DNA of 64,000 nt from Sphaerisporangium rubeum (GTDB taxonomy: Bacteria; Actinomycetota; Actinomycetes; Streptosporangiales; Streptosporangiaceae), in assembly GCF_014207705.1 (NCBI RefSeq), contig NZ_JACHIU010000001.1, positions 5,262,501 through 5,326,500 on the forward strand, read 5' to 3'. The position numbers were made by a program, and so were the translations under genes. Under the pieces are notes generated by a model. It was not told the origin of the DNA and searched no databases. It saw only the letters and a list, made by a program, of their open reading frames with translations. How positions within the stretch are numbered: position 1 is the stretch's first letter; every line of letters begins with the position of its first letter. Positions 20,288-28,383 of this stretch are shown piece by piece.

Positions 20288-20318
20288 CCCACCCCGAGGA
20301 ACCTCAACTAACCCACCC
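20275..20318 (+). repeat. 20-bp direct duplication across the GH87 stop codon
   Basis: The 20-bp sequence at 20275-20294 (GAACCTCAACTAACCCACCC) recurs exactly at 20299-20318 with a 24-bp period. The first copy contains the TAA stop; the second leaves an in-frame repeat of the last codons and stop. Confidence 0.8.
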
Positions 20319-20321
20319 AAA

Positions 20322-20347
20322 GGCGGGCACCACCCCTGGTGCCCGCC
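20322..20347 (+). terminator. Terminator of the GH87 gene
   Basis: A perfect 11-bp stem GGCGGGCACCA / TGGTGCCCGCC with a CCCC loop, 35 bp after the GH87 stop. There is no long T-tract, as is common in high-GC genomes. Confidence 0.75.
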
Positions 20348-21008
20348 TCCCTCCTCCCCGGCCAAAATCCTCCCCGGCCACAAACGCGATCCGCCACCGA
20401 CAACACCAGCCACGACCGGCCACTGCGTCTTCGACGAGAGCCTGCAGAACGGCGCACCGGGGTGCTCGTCCCCGGCTACCACCGGGCAAGGCTTCCTGCG
20501 GCATCCGCGTCGGCAAGGCCGCCTACACCCACTACGACCTCGCCGTCCACGAGGACTACGACAGCGACACACGTCGCCCCTCCGGTACCCGACCACCCCA
20601 CCCACCACTTCCACTCTCACCCACCGCACCGCTACCCAACCACTCCGACCACCCCACGATCCCTACCGGCTCTCGCACCCCTTCAGCGCCTGTGCGGCGG
20701 GAGGCGAGGCGGCGAGTCCGGCGCCGCATTACGGCGGCTCACCCGGCGAACCTCCGGGAGAACGACACCGGCTTGTTCTCGCTCCATTTCGAGTCGGTAA
20801 CCGCTCGGACATCCCGCGCGTCCTGGCGCCGACGCGTACGGCTCCCCCTACCACACCCCGGTGAAACGTAAAAATTCCAAATCTCTCTGGCCACACGACA
20901 CACCTGCGAAATCATGTGTCTCACTGCAAGTCAACGGCAATTCACCTGCAGGTACGCTCGGGCATTCTGCAGATGAGAGAGTCCCGCGACGGGAGGAGGT
21001 GAAGACCC
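20348..21008. other. About 660 bp with no gene recognised
   Basis: All frames are short or of poor codon character. One stretch on the + strand (about 20488-20580) reads GKASCGIRVGKAAYTHYDL and resembles a protein fragment without a start or family match, perhaps a decayed gene. The right end (20870-20990) is AT-richer than its surroundings and presumably carries the promoter of the zinc-ribbon gene. Confidence 0.4.
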
Positions 21009-21167
21009 ATGAAGACAGCCCAGCACCGCCACTGCTGCCCGCGATGCGGCTCGCTCCTGGACGAGGGCCCCGTCCTCTACCGCTGCGCCATGTGCCACCG
21101 CTCCATCTACGCGGCAGATCTCGACACCGAGTTCCACACCGTGCCGCAGACCGCCGACATCCTCTGA
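21009..21167 (+). CDS. Small zinc-ribbon-like protein (52 aa)
   Basis: A 52-residue protein beginning MKTAQHRHCCPRCGSLLDEG, preceded by a strong GGGAGGAGGTG Shine-Dalgarno 7-8 nt before the ATG. Two CxxC knuckles, CPRC (residues 10-13) and CAMC (26-29), form a plausible four-cysteine zinc site, with extra His around them. I do not know its function; small zinc ribbons occur in RNA/DNA-binding or redox-sensing proteins. Its last eight codons (VPQTADIL and stop) are inside a 98-bp sequence tandemly duplicated just downstream. It is flanked by long non-coding DNA and converges on comEC. Confidence 0.65.
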   Translation: MKTAQHRHCCPRCGSLLDEGPVLYRCAMCHRSIYAADLDTEFHTVPQTADIL

Positions 21168-21336
21168 CCCTCGCCGTCCCGGCCCGTACACCCGGGCCCG
21201 CCGCAGTGCCGTCCATGACGCGCCGTCAACGGCACCGAGGGCCGCAGACCGCCGACATCCTCTGACCCTCGTCGTCCCGGCCCGCACCCGGGCCCGCCGC
21301 GGTGCCGTCCATGACGCGCCGTCCACGGCACCGAGG
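21143..21336 (+). repeat. Two tandem copies of a 96-98 bp unit
   Basis: Copy 1 (21143-21240) and copy 2 (21241-21336) both start GCCGCAGACCGCCGACATCC and differ at a few positions. Copy 1 includes the 3' end of the zinc-ribbon gene. Both end with a segment (GTCCATGACGCGCCGTC...) similar to the last codons of comEC at 21417-21445. The array thus links two convergent gene ends. No reading frame is supported through it. Confidence 0.8.
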
Positions 21337-21428
21337 AACGACAGCAAGCCGCCTGCTTCCACTGACTATGACGTCTTCAACACCGCCGCGGTAACGACGC
21401 CGACCTCCTTCCGCTGTCCATGACGCCG

Positions 21429-24032
21429 TCAACGGCGCCGGGTGACGACAGCCAGCCGGCCTCCTTCCGCGGTCACCGCCAGATCACCGGACCGGTCCGT
21501 CCGGTACACCCGCATCCCGAGAAGTGCGAGCCGGGCCAGCGTACGCGGGGATGGGTGACCGTAGTCGTTCGGCTCCCCAACACTGATCAAGGCGGCCCGA
21601 GCCCTGGTGGCGGCGAGAAACCCCAGGTCCTGCCGGCCGGACCCGTGGTGAGCGATCTTCAACACATCGACCGGTGCGAGGCCGTGCCGAAGGAGCGCGG
21701 CCTGGGCCTCGTTCTCCATGTCACCGCAGAGCAGCGCCGTCCCGTACGGCCACCGCACGTGGAGCACCACACTGCCGTTGTTGACCACGGCCCCCTCCCC
21801 GACCCCGGCCGCCACAGCCTCCGGAACCGGTCCGAGCACCGTCAGCGACACCGGCCCGGCCCGCCACACCGTCCCTGCCACCGCCACCCGGACCGGAACC
21901 CGGCGCGACCACAGATCCCGCACCACCTCACCTCCTCGTCCCCAGTAACGCGTGGACAGCTCGGCGCCGTCACCGCCGACCACGCCAGGGCCAAGCCTCA
22001 CGCCGTCACCGCCGAGCACACCAGGGACAGGCCTCACGCCGTCGCCGCCGAGCACACCAGGGGCAGGCCTCACGCCGTCGCGGTCAGGCGTGTCAGGACC
22101 GAGATCCGCACCGTCGCGGCCAAGCGTGCCGGGGCCGAGGTTCGCGTCATCGCGGCCAAGGTCGCCGGGGCCGAGGAGGATGGTCCCCACGGGGCGGTGG
22201 CGCAGAGCTCCGGTCAGGCCGCCGGTGTGGTCGGCGTGGGGATGGGTGAGGACGAGCAAGGGGATCTCGCGGACGCCGAGGTCGCGGAGGCAGTGATCCA
22301 TCAGCGCGGGGACGGGACCGGTGTCGACCACCACGGCGCGGCCTTCACCGGCGCTGAGTACCAGGCCGTCGCCTTGACCGATGTCGCAGGCCACGAGCAA
22401 CCAGCCCTTGGGGGGCCACGGCGCCAGCGCCGGACGCACGAGGACGGCGCAGACGATCAAGGCGGCCGCGACGGCGCACGCGGCAAGGCGCGACAGAGGA
22501 CGGCGCAGGAGGAACCAGCCCGCCACAACCGACACGGGAAGCAACAACAGGCCGGCCAATCCCGCCGGCCACGGAATGGTGGCGGCCGGCAGCGAGGCGG
22601 CGTGGCGGGCCACCTGGATGAGCCACGTGGCGGCATAGCCCGCCGGGTGCACCAGAAGCCTGGCGGCATCCAGATCGATCGGAGCGACAGCGGCGACGGC
22701 GAAGCCGAGCACCGTGGCGGGTGGCACCGCGGGTGCGGCCAGCAGGTTGGCGGGGACGGCGACCAGACTCAGCTCACCGGACATCAGCACCAGCAGCGGC
22801 GTCACCGCCACCTGAGCCCCGGCGGCCACCGCGACCGCCTCGGCCGCCAAACGCGGGACGCGCCGGGCCAGCCGGTCCCGCCAGCGCGGCGCGAGCACCA
22901 GAATGCCCGCGGTCGCGAACACCGACAACGCGAACCCGTACTCCCTGGCCAGAGCCGGATCGAACAGCACCAGCCCGAGCACGGTCACCGACAGCGCCGC
23001 CACCCCGTCCCTCGACCGGCCGGTCCCGAGCGCCAGCGCCGCCACCGACCCCATCACCAGCGCACGCAACACACTCGGCGACGGCCTCGCCACCACCGCG
23101 AACCCCACCATCGCCACCACAGCCACCACGGCCCGCCCCGCCGGCCGCACCCTCGCCCCCCTCCCCACCGCCAGGACCACCCCCGCGATAATCGCCAAAT
23201 TGGCCCCGGAGACCGCGAGCAGGTGGCTGAGCCCCGCGTCCTTGAAGTCCTGCCTGACGTCCTCCCGCATGAGTGACACGTCCCCCACGACCAGTCCTGG
23301 CAGCAACCCCCTCTCCTCCGGCGGCAAGACCTCGACCGCCTTCCGCAACCCTTCCCTGAACACCTCGGCTCCCCGTTGCACCGCTCCGGCCTGACCCACC
23401 ACCACCGGCTCCCCCCGTGCCGACACCACCCCGGCCAGCAGCACATCACCGTCCGCCTCCCCCATGCGGCCGCGGAACCGGACCCGCTCCCCCACCCGCA
23501 CCGCGACCCACCGGTCTCCCTCACCGAAGACCACCACCGGCGACTTCACCGCAACCCCACGCGTCAGCGGGGTCCGCGCGATCCACACCACGTCCCCCTC
23601 GACGACGACGCGCTCCCTCCCCGAATACCCGCGATGGTTCGGCAGCACCCGAGGATCGTCACTCACCACAACCTCGACCGTCACACTCGCCCGTCCCCGC
23701 GCCGCCTCCGCCACCGGCCCCGTGGTGACCGCGTGCACCCGCACCGCCACCCCACCCCCCACCGCCGCGACCGCGGCAAGCACCCCTGGCACCACTGTCA
23801 CCCAGCCCGGCGACCGAAGACGCCGAAAAGGAGCAGGCACAGCCCTCCGGATGACGGAACCCCGCACCAGGACGAGACAGCCGAGCGAGATGAGAGCGAC
23901 CAGGCAAGTGATCGCACCGACCACCGCAGGACACCCGACCAGCACAACCGCCGTCCCCCAGGCCACCATCGCCGGCGGCACCAGACGCAACGACCCCGCC
24001 TGACCCGCAAACACCCCACCCGCGACGGCCAC
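21429..24032 (-). CDS. comEC: ComEC/Rec2 DNA-uptake channel with C-terminal metallo-beta-lactamase domain
   Basis: An 867-residue inner-membrane protein that translocates single-stranded DNA in competence. Order: N-terminal helices, a DUF4131-like soluble domain, the competence domain (LLPGLVVGDVSLMREDVRQDF, AGLSHLLAVSGANLAIIAG) with many helices, then a metallo-beta-lactamase domain with HPHADH, a downstream CGDMENEAQ and IAHHGSG. After HPHADH about six 12-residue repeats (LGPGTLGRDGAD type) are inserted. I chose GTG 24032 because AAGGAG lies 6 nt upstream. The frame continues open through a Gly/Asp-rich repeat back to the comEA stop, so a start as early as 24230 is possible. Confidence 0.9.
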   Translation of the reverse strand: MAVAGGVFAGQAGSLRLVPPAMVAWGTAVVLVGCPAVVGAITCLVALISLGCLVLVRGSVIRRAVPAPFRRLRSPGWVTVVPGVLAAVAAVGGGVAVRVHAVTTGPVAEAARGRASVTVEVVVSDDPRVLPNHRGYSGRERVVVEGDVVWIARTPLTRGVAVKSPVVVFGEGDRWVAVRVGERVRFRGRMGEADGDVLLAGVVSARGEPVVVGQAGAVQRGAEVFREGLRKAVEVLPPEERGLLPGLVVGDVSLMREDVRQDFKDAGLSHLLAVSGANLAIIAGVVLAVGRGARVRPAGRAVVAVVAMVGFAVVARPSPSVLRALVMGSVAALALGTGRSRDGVAALSVTVLGLVLFDPALAREYGFALSVFATAGILVLAPRWRDRLARRVPRLAAEAVAVAAGAQVAVTPLLVLMSGELSLVAVPANLLAAPAVPPATVLGFAVAAVAPIDLDAARLLVHPAGYAATWLIQVARHAASLPAATIPWPAGLAGLLLLPVSVVAGWFLLRRPLSRLAACAVAAALIVCAVLVRPALAPWPPKGWLLVACDIGQGDGLVLSAGEGRAVVVDTGPVPALMDHCLRDLGVREIPLLVLTHPHADHTGGLTGALRHRPVGTILLGPGDLGRDDANLGPGTLGRDGADLGPDTPDRDGVRPAPGVLGGDGVRPVPGVLGGDGVRLGPGVVGGDGAELSTRYWGRGGEVVRDLWSRRVPVRVAVAGTVWRAGPVSLTVLGPVPEAVAAGVGEGAVVNNGSVVLHVRWPYGTALLCGDMENEAQAALLRHGLAPVDVLKIAHHGSGRQDLGFLAATRARAALISVGEPNDYGHPSPRTLARLALLGMRVYRTDRSGDLAVTAEGGRLAVVTRRR
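21967..22182 (-). repeat. Six 36-bp tandem repeats inside the comEC metallo-beta-lactamase domain
   Basis: Units begin at 21967, 22003, 22039, 22075, 22111 and 22147, each 36 bp, encoding 12-residue units such as PAPGVLGGDGVR and LGPGTLGRDGAD. The reading frame is kept. They lie about 20 residues after the HPHADH metal motif. Confidence 0.9.
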
Positions 24033-24049
24033 CGAACTCTCCTTCCTCG

Positions 24050-24275
24050 ACCGCACCCTCGCACCACCGTCCGCACCACCACCGGCACCGCCGTCCAAGC
24101 TGCCGTCCGAGCCGCCGTCCACACCACCGTCGGCACCACTGTCCGAGCCACCGTCGGCACCACTGTCCGCACCACCACCGGCACCGCCGTCCAAGCTGTC
24201 GTTCGAGTCACCGTCCACACCACCGTCCACACCACCGTCGGCACCACTGTCCGCCCCACCGTCCGAGCCATCGTC
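24050..24275 (-). repeat. Gly/Asp-rich repeat DNA between comEA and comEC
   Basis: A run of related CCACCGTCC/GCACCACTGTCC-type blocks, with a longer copy pair offset by 96 bp (24073 and 24169). In the comEC frame it reads DGGADSGADGGSDSGADGG-like sequence. It lies between the comEA stop and the preferred comEC start, so it may be untranslated or an N-terminal extension of ComEC. Confidence 0.8.
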
Positions 24276-24290
24276 CGGAGCGGGTGACGG

Positions 24291-25808
24291 TCATACGCGC
24301 ACCCTGGTCCGCAGGTCGGCGTACTTTCGTTCACCGATGCCGGTGACGTCCCTGAGCTGGTCCACACTGCGGAAGCCGCCGTGGCTCTGGCGGTACTCGG
24401 TGATGCGGGTCGCGAGCACCTCGCCGACGCCTGGGAGGGTCTCCAACTGGCTCTGGGTGGCGGTGTTGAGGTCGAGTGGCTCGGTCGTGGTGGTCTCCTG
24501 GCCGGGAGCGACGGGTGGTGCGGCGGCCGTGCCCGGCTTTGCGCCGACGACGATCTGCTCGCCGTCGATCAGGCGCCGCGCCAGGTTGAGACCGGCGACG
24601 GTGACCCCGGCACGCGGACCCCCGGCGGCAGTGACGGCGTCGGCCACACGGGACCCGAGAGGGAGGGTCACCAGACCGGGCCTGCGCACCTTCCCTGTGA
24701 CGTGCACGACCACCTGCGCCGTCTGTGTGGAGCCCGGAGATCCCGAGGGGGGTGGCTGCGCGACCGGCGGCACGGCGGTGGGCTCAGGCGCACCACCACC
24801 CCGATCGGGAACGGTGGCCGCCGCGGGGAGCGTGGTCGTGGTGGTGGGAAGCAACGCGACTGGATCCGGCACGGGCCGGGACCGCCACAGATAGACGCCA
24901 CCGGCGAGCAACGCCAGGCATCCGGCCACAAGCATGACCCGGAGCCCCTGACGACTGAGAGCGAGCGCGGGGACGTGATCGGCAAGAAGGCCGGCGAGCC
25001 GAGTGTGAACCGATGGCGCGGCAAGCGGCTCCGACCAGACCTGAGCGGAGGGTGGAAGCTCCCGCGGGTCTCCTCCTGCGTGCGCCTGCCAGGTGGGGAT
25101 CACATGGCGAGCCGGCCCCTCCGGGACGACAGCGGAGGGTGGAGGTTGCCGAAGGATCGGGTCCTCCGCAGCAGGAGGAGATTGCCGATGAACCGGGTCC
25201 TCTGCGGCAGAAGGAGGTTCCCGATGGACCGGGTCTCTTGCGGCACGAGGAGATTGCCGATGGACCGGGTCTCTTACGGCGCGAAGGGGCTGCCGATGCA
25301 CCGAATCCTCTGCGACACCACGAGACTGCCGCTGAACCGGGTCCACTGCGGCATGGGGCTGCCACGAGGGAGTCACCTGGCTGACGGGCTCCTCCGGGAA
25401 AGAGGAGGAGGATGGAGGCTGCCGCTGGATCGGATCTCTTGCGGCACGAGGGGGCTGTCGATGGACCGGATCCCCTCCGGCACGAGGGGACTGCCACTGG
25501 ACCGGATCCCCTGCGAGACCAGAAGACCGCCGCTGAACCGGGTCCACTGCGGCATGGGGCTGCCATAAGGGGGTCACGTGGCTGACCGGCTCCTGCGGGG
25601 GAGGAGAGGAACGGCTCGTCGGCGGTAAATGATGATCGGGGTGTGCATGCCGTGACGACGCCGCTTGATGTGCTTCCTCTCCCCCGGCTGAAGGTGCGGC
25701 GTCCTCATGCGGTGGGGGGGTTTCGGGTGGGGGACGGTGGCCGGCGGTCAGGGACTGGAGGCGGGACTCGGCGATTGTGGTGGTCGGGCTGGTTCTCGGG
25801 CTTCGCAT
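24291..25808 (-). CDS. comEA: ComEA helix-hairpin-helix DNA receptor with a repeat-rich cytoplasmic N-terminus
   Basis: A 505-residue membrane-anchored dsDNA receptor for uptake. Residues 1-285 are Pro/Arg/His/Gln-rich and probably cytoplasmic, with ten 12-residue repeats of the type ARDPVHRQSPRA (87-134 and 154-225). The transmembrane helix is about 290-308 (VMLVAGCLALLAGGVYLW). A Pro/Thr linker, an SLBB domain (364-425, VHVTGKVRRPGLVTLPLGSR) and the HhH domain (LDLNTATQSQLETLPGVGE, then DVTGIGERKYADLR) follow. The N-terminal region is much longer than in typical ComEA. It is upstream of comEC in the same frame with one TGA separating them; the start is ATG 25808. Confidence 0.9.
   Translation of the reverse strand: MRSPRTSPTTTIAESRLQSLTAGHRPPPETPPPHEDAAPSAGGEEAHQAASSRHAHPDHHLPPTSRSSPPPQEPVSHVTPLWQPHAAVDPVQRRSSGLAGDPVQWQSPRAGGDPVHRQPPRAARDPIQRQPPSSSSFPEEPVSQVTPSWQPHAAVDPVQRQSRGVAEDSVHRQPLRAVRDPVHRQSPRAARDPVHREPPSAAEDPVHRQSPPAAEDPILRQPPPSAVVPEGPARHVIPTWQAHAGGDPRELPPSAQVWSEPLAAPSVHTRLAGLLADHVPALALSRQGLRVMLVAGCLALLAGGVYLWRSRPVPDPVALLPTTTTTLPAAATVPDRGGGAPEPTAVPPVAQPPPSGSPGSTQTAQVVVHVTGKVRRPGLVTLPLGSRVADAVTAAGGPRAGVTVAGLNLARRLIDGEQIVVGAKPGTAAAPPVAPGQETTTTEPLDLNTATQSQLETLPGVGEVLATRITEYRQSHGGFRSVDQLRDVTGIGERKYADLRTRVRV
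25134..25550 (-). repeat. 36-bp tandem repeats in comEA (4 + 6 units)
   Basis: Cluster 1 (25407-25550) has four 36-bp units and cluster 2 (25134-25349) has six, encoding 12-residue units with a DPVHRQ core. A larger 201-bp (67-codon) duplication relates the starts of the two clusters, including the preceding EEPVSQVTPSWQPHA segment. The frame is preserved throughout. Confidence 0.92.
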
Positions 25809-25909
25809 GCGGCGACATTAGGACGGTCGCCGGGGGGTGGGATTAACAGAATGCGGTTCTGTGGATAACTCGCGGGGCTGCGCGTGCCTGAGATGTGGCC
25901 GGACCAGGA

Positions 25910-26776
25910 TCAGGCCGATGCCGGTGGGGGGAGGGCCGGGGTGAGGGTCACGCCTAGGAGGCCGGGGCCGGCGTGGACGCCTAGGACTGGGCCTACTTCC
26001 ACTATGCGGAGGGTGGAGACGGTGGGGATGCGGGTGGTGAGGTGGTCGGCCAGGGTGTGGGCTCGGGGGGAGGCGGACAGGTGGTGGACGGCTATGTCGA
26101 CCGGGTGGGTTCCGGCGGCGCGGATGGCGAGGTCCTCCAGGCGAGCCAGTGCGCGTGCCGAGGTGCGGACCTTCTCGAGGGGGGCGATCGTGCCGTCGGT
26201 GATGTGCAGGAGGGGTTTGATGGCGAGGGCCGAACCGAGGAGGCTCGCGGCGGCTCCGATTCGTCCGCCGCGGCGCAGGTATTCCAGGGTGTCCACGTAG
26301 AAGTAGCTGTGTGTGGCCTGCGCGCAGGCCGTGGCCGCGGTGGCGATCTCCGTGCGGGAGGCTCCACGGGACGCCGCGGCGGCTGCGGCGAGCACGGGGA
26401 AGCCGAGGCCCATGGCGAGTGAACGGCTGTCCACGACCTCCACGGGGATGGACGCCTCCCGTGCGGCCAGCCGGGCCGATTCCACCGTGCCGGACAACAT
26501 TCCCGACAGGTGCACTGAGACCACCCCGGTGGCTCCCCGCGACGCGGCCTCCTCGTACGCCTCCGCGAACCGCTGCGGCGCGGGGCGGGAGGTCGACACC
26601 GGGGCCCATTCCTTCAACGCGGTGGCCACCCCGGCCGTGTCGATCTGCGTCCCGTCGTCCAGTGTGCGGTCCCCGACGACGACTTGGAGCGGAATCACAA
26701 CGATGCCGAGCCGATCCGCCTCCGCCGGCTCAAGATAGGCGGTCGAATCAGTGACCAAAGCGACCTGTTGTGACAT
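25910..26776 (-). CDS. DegV family fatty-acid-binding protein
   Basis: A 288-residue DegV (FakB-like) protein. Such proteins bind a fatty acid and present it to the FakA kinase in bacteria that have it. Motifs: VTDSTAYL at the N-terminus, PVSTSRPAPQRFAEAYEEA, VVSVHLSGMLSGTVESA, VVDSRSLAMGLGF, YFYVDTLEYLRRGGRIG and IKPLLHITDGTIAPLEKVRT. The C-terminal lobe VGPVLGVHAGPG is intact. It is next to comEA on the same strand with about 100 bp between them. No fakA-like gene is in the window. Confidence 0.93.
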   Translation of the reverse strand: MSQQVALVTDSTAYLEPAEADRLGIVVIPLQVVVGDRTLDDGTQIDTAGVATALKEWAPVSTSRPAPQRFAEAYEEAASRGATGVVSVHLSGMLSGTVESARLAAREASIPVEVVDSRSLAMGLGFPVLAAAAAASRGASRTEIATAATACAQATHSYFYVDTLEYLRRGGRIGAAASLLGSALAIKPLLHITDGTIAPLEKVRTSARALARLEDLAIRAAGTHPVDIAVHHLSASPRAHTLADHLTTRIPTVSTLRIVEVGPVLGVHAGPGLLGVTLTPALPPPASA

Positions 26777-26859
26777 GTCCGAAGGCTACCGGTCTGACCT
26801 CTTTCACAGCAGTGGATAGGGCACAAGCACCGGCGTTGTGCTGTGTCGGAATTGGTGGG

Positions 26860-27261
26860 GTGAGGGTGCCGGGATGGTTCGGCGTGACCTACTGCGCCAG
26901 GTGGACGGCCGGAACGCCGCTACAACATCGGCGCGGCGTGGTGACGGTGCACCTGGCCGGGGACCAGGCGTACGACCTGGCGCTGCGTGCGTCGCACGAG
27001 ACGATGGACCCGTGGCCGGTGGCGGTGAAAGCCTGCGCGGCCGGTGATGTGACGGTGAGGGTGGCCGTTACTGGACGGGGGTGCCGCCGCGCCAGACTCT
27101 TCTGGGCTTCAGGCCGAAGCCCCAGGCGAAGGCGCCTTCGTGGTCGGCGTCCCACTGGACGATGTCGGCGAGGCGGCCGGGGGCGAGGACGCCGCGGTCG
27201 GGGGTGCCGAGGACGGTGGCGCCGCCGAGGGTGGCGGCTCGCAGTGCGTCGCCGACGCTGA
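26860..27261 (+). other. Coding-like open frame of unknown status, antisense to the end of hutI
   Basis: From GTG 26860 to about 27070 this frame has strong G/C third-position bias (product VRVPGWFGVTYCARWTAGTP...), unlike a shadow frame, because the opposite strand holds no gene there. It then runs antisense into hutI to 27261, which is not credible as coding. It may be a truncated gene fragment. No family recognised. The rest of the 290-bp gap between degV and hutI shows nothing else. Confidence 0.25.
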
Positions 27262-28276
27262 TGCCGAAGGCGGCTACGGCGAGGCTGATGACCAGGGACA
27301 TCGAGGTGATGCCGCAGTGGCCGGGGTTGTGGTCGCTGCCGAGGGCCACGGTGACGCCTTGTGCGAGCATGCGGCGGACCGGGGGGAGGGTCTGCTGCTG
27401 GAGCGCGGTGCCGGGGCAGACGACGGCGGGGACGCCGTAGCGGGACAGCAGCGCGATGTCCTCCTCGGCGGTGTGGTGGAGGAGGTCGGCGGAGGCGCAG
27501 CCGAGCTCGGCGGCGAGCTGGACGGCGCCGCGGCGCTTGTAGGCGCCGGCGTGAACGCGCGGGAGCAGGCCGACGTTGCGGCCGCAGGTGAGGACGTAAC
27601 GGGCTTCGTCGGGGGTGAAGTGGCCGTCGTCACAGTAGACGTCCACGCTGTCGGCGCCTGCCGCGGCGGCGTCGGCGCACCAGGCGCCGACGGCCTCGAC
27701 GTAGTCGCGCTGCCGGCCGAAGTACTCAGGTGGGACGAGGTGGGCCGCGAGGAAGGTGACGTGCACCCGCGGCATCATCGGTTCCTTCTCGAGCTCGCGC
27801 AGCAGGCGGACGTCGGCCAGCTCGCCGTCGCGGGTGAGGTGGTAGCCGGTCTTGGCCTCGACGGTGGTGGTGCCGTTGAGCAGCCAGTCGCGCAGGCGCT
27901 CGCGGACGCCGTTGCACAGGGTCCACGGATCGGTGCCCCGGGTCACGGTCACGGTGGAGCCGATGCCGCCGCCCGCGGCGGTGATGGCGCTCGGCGACGA
28001 GCCGCCGGAACGCATGGCGAGCTCGGCGTAGCGGTTGCCGGCGTACACCGGGTGGGTGTGCGCGTCGATGAGACCGGGGGTGACGAGGGATCCGCCGAGG
28101 TTCTCGACGTGGTCGACGTCCACGATGTCGTCGACGACGCCTGGCACGCTCTGCGGCAGGTCGGCGGCACGGCCGACCCACGCGATGCGGTCGTTGTGCA
28201 CCAGGATGGCGGCGTTGCTGCAGACGTCGTTGCCCGTCCAGAGCCTGCCGATGTTGGTCAGCAGCCGTACCGTCAT
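27068..28276 (-). CDS. hutI: Imidazolonepropionase
   Basis: A 402-residue amidohydrolase that opens the imidazolone ring in histidine degradation (4-imidazolone-5-propionate to N-formimidoyl-glutamate). Metal-site motifs: LVTPGLIDAHTHPVYAGNR (HxH), HVTFLAAHLVPPEY, VDVYCDDGHFTPDEA, ALGSDHNPGHCGI. MTVRLLTNIGRLWTG starts at ATG 28276, which overlaps the stop of a 36-codon ORF by 4 nt. Other hut genes are not adjacent in the window, although in many actinobacteria hutI follows a deiminase gene. Substrate specificity is inferred from family likeness. Confidence 0.93.
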   Translation of the reverse strand: MTVRLLTNIGRLWTGNDVCSNAAILVHNDRIAWVGRAADLPQSVPGVVDDIVDVDHVENLGGSLVTPGLIDAHTHPVYAGNRYAELAMRSGGSSPSAITAAGGGIGSTVTVTRGTDPWTLCNGVRERLRDWLLNGTTTVEAKTGYHLTRDGELADVRLLRELEKEPMMPRVHVTFLAAHLVPPEYFGRQRDYVEAVGAWCADAAAAGADSVDVYCDDGHFTPDEARYVLTCGRNVGLLPRVHAGAYKRRGAVQLAAELGCASADLLHHTAEEDIALLSRYGVPAVVCPGTALQQQTLPPVRRMLAQGVTVALGSDHNPGHCGITSMSLVISLAVAAFGISVGDALRAATLGGATVLGTPDRGVLAPGRLADIVQWDADHEGAFAWGFGLKPRRVWRGGTPVQ

Positions 28277-28383
28277 GGCATCACCACCCCGCCGGGGACC
28301 TCGGCGACGTGCCGGCATGCCTTCGGAGCCCAGCTCACGATGGGCACCACGCCCGCCGGGTCCGCCAGGTTTCCGGACGTCAT
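28273..28383 (-). CDS. Possible 36-residue ORF coupled to hutI
   Basis: ATG 28383 is preceded by GGAGACC 6-7 nt upstream. The frame reads MTSGNLADPAGVVPIVSWAP through residue 36 (ending GGVVMP) and its TGA overlaps the hutI ATG (ATGA). It could be a small protein, a translational-coupling leader, or a remnant of the upstream hut gene usually found here. No family recognised. Confidence 0.45.
   Translation of the reverse strand: MTSGNLADPAGVVPIVSWAPKACRHVAEVPGGVVMP

Noticed and set aside
24381-25568. Plus-strand frame opposite comEA
   Set aside because: It mirrors the comEA repeats and has no start signal; comEA has SLBB and HhH domains.
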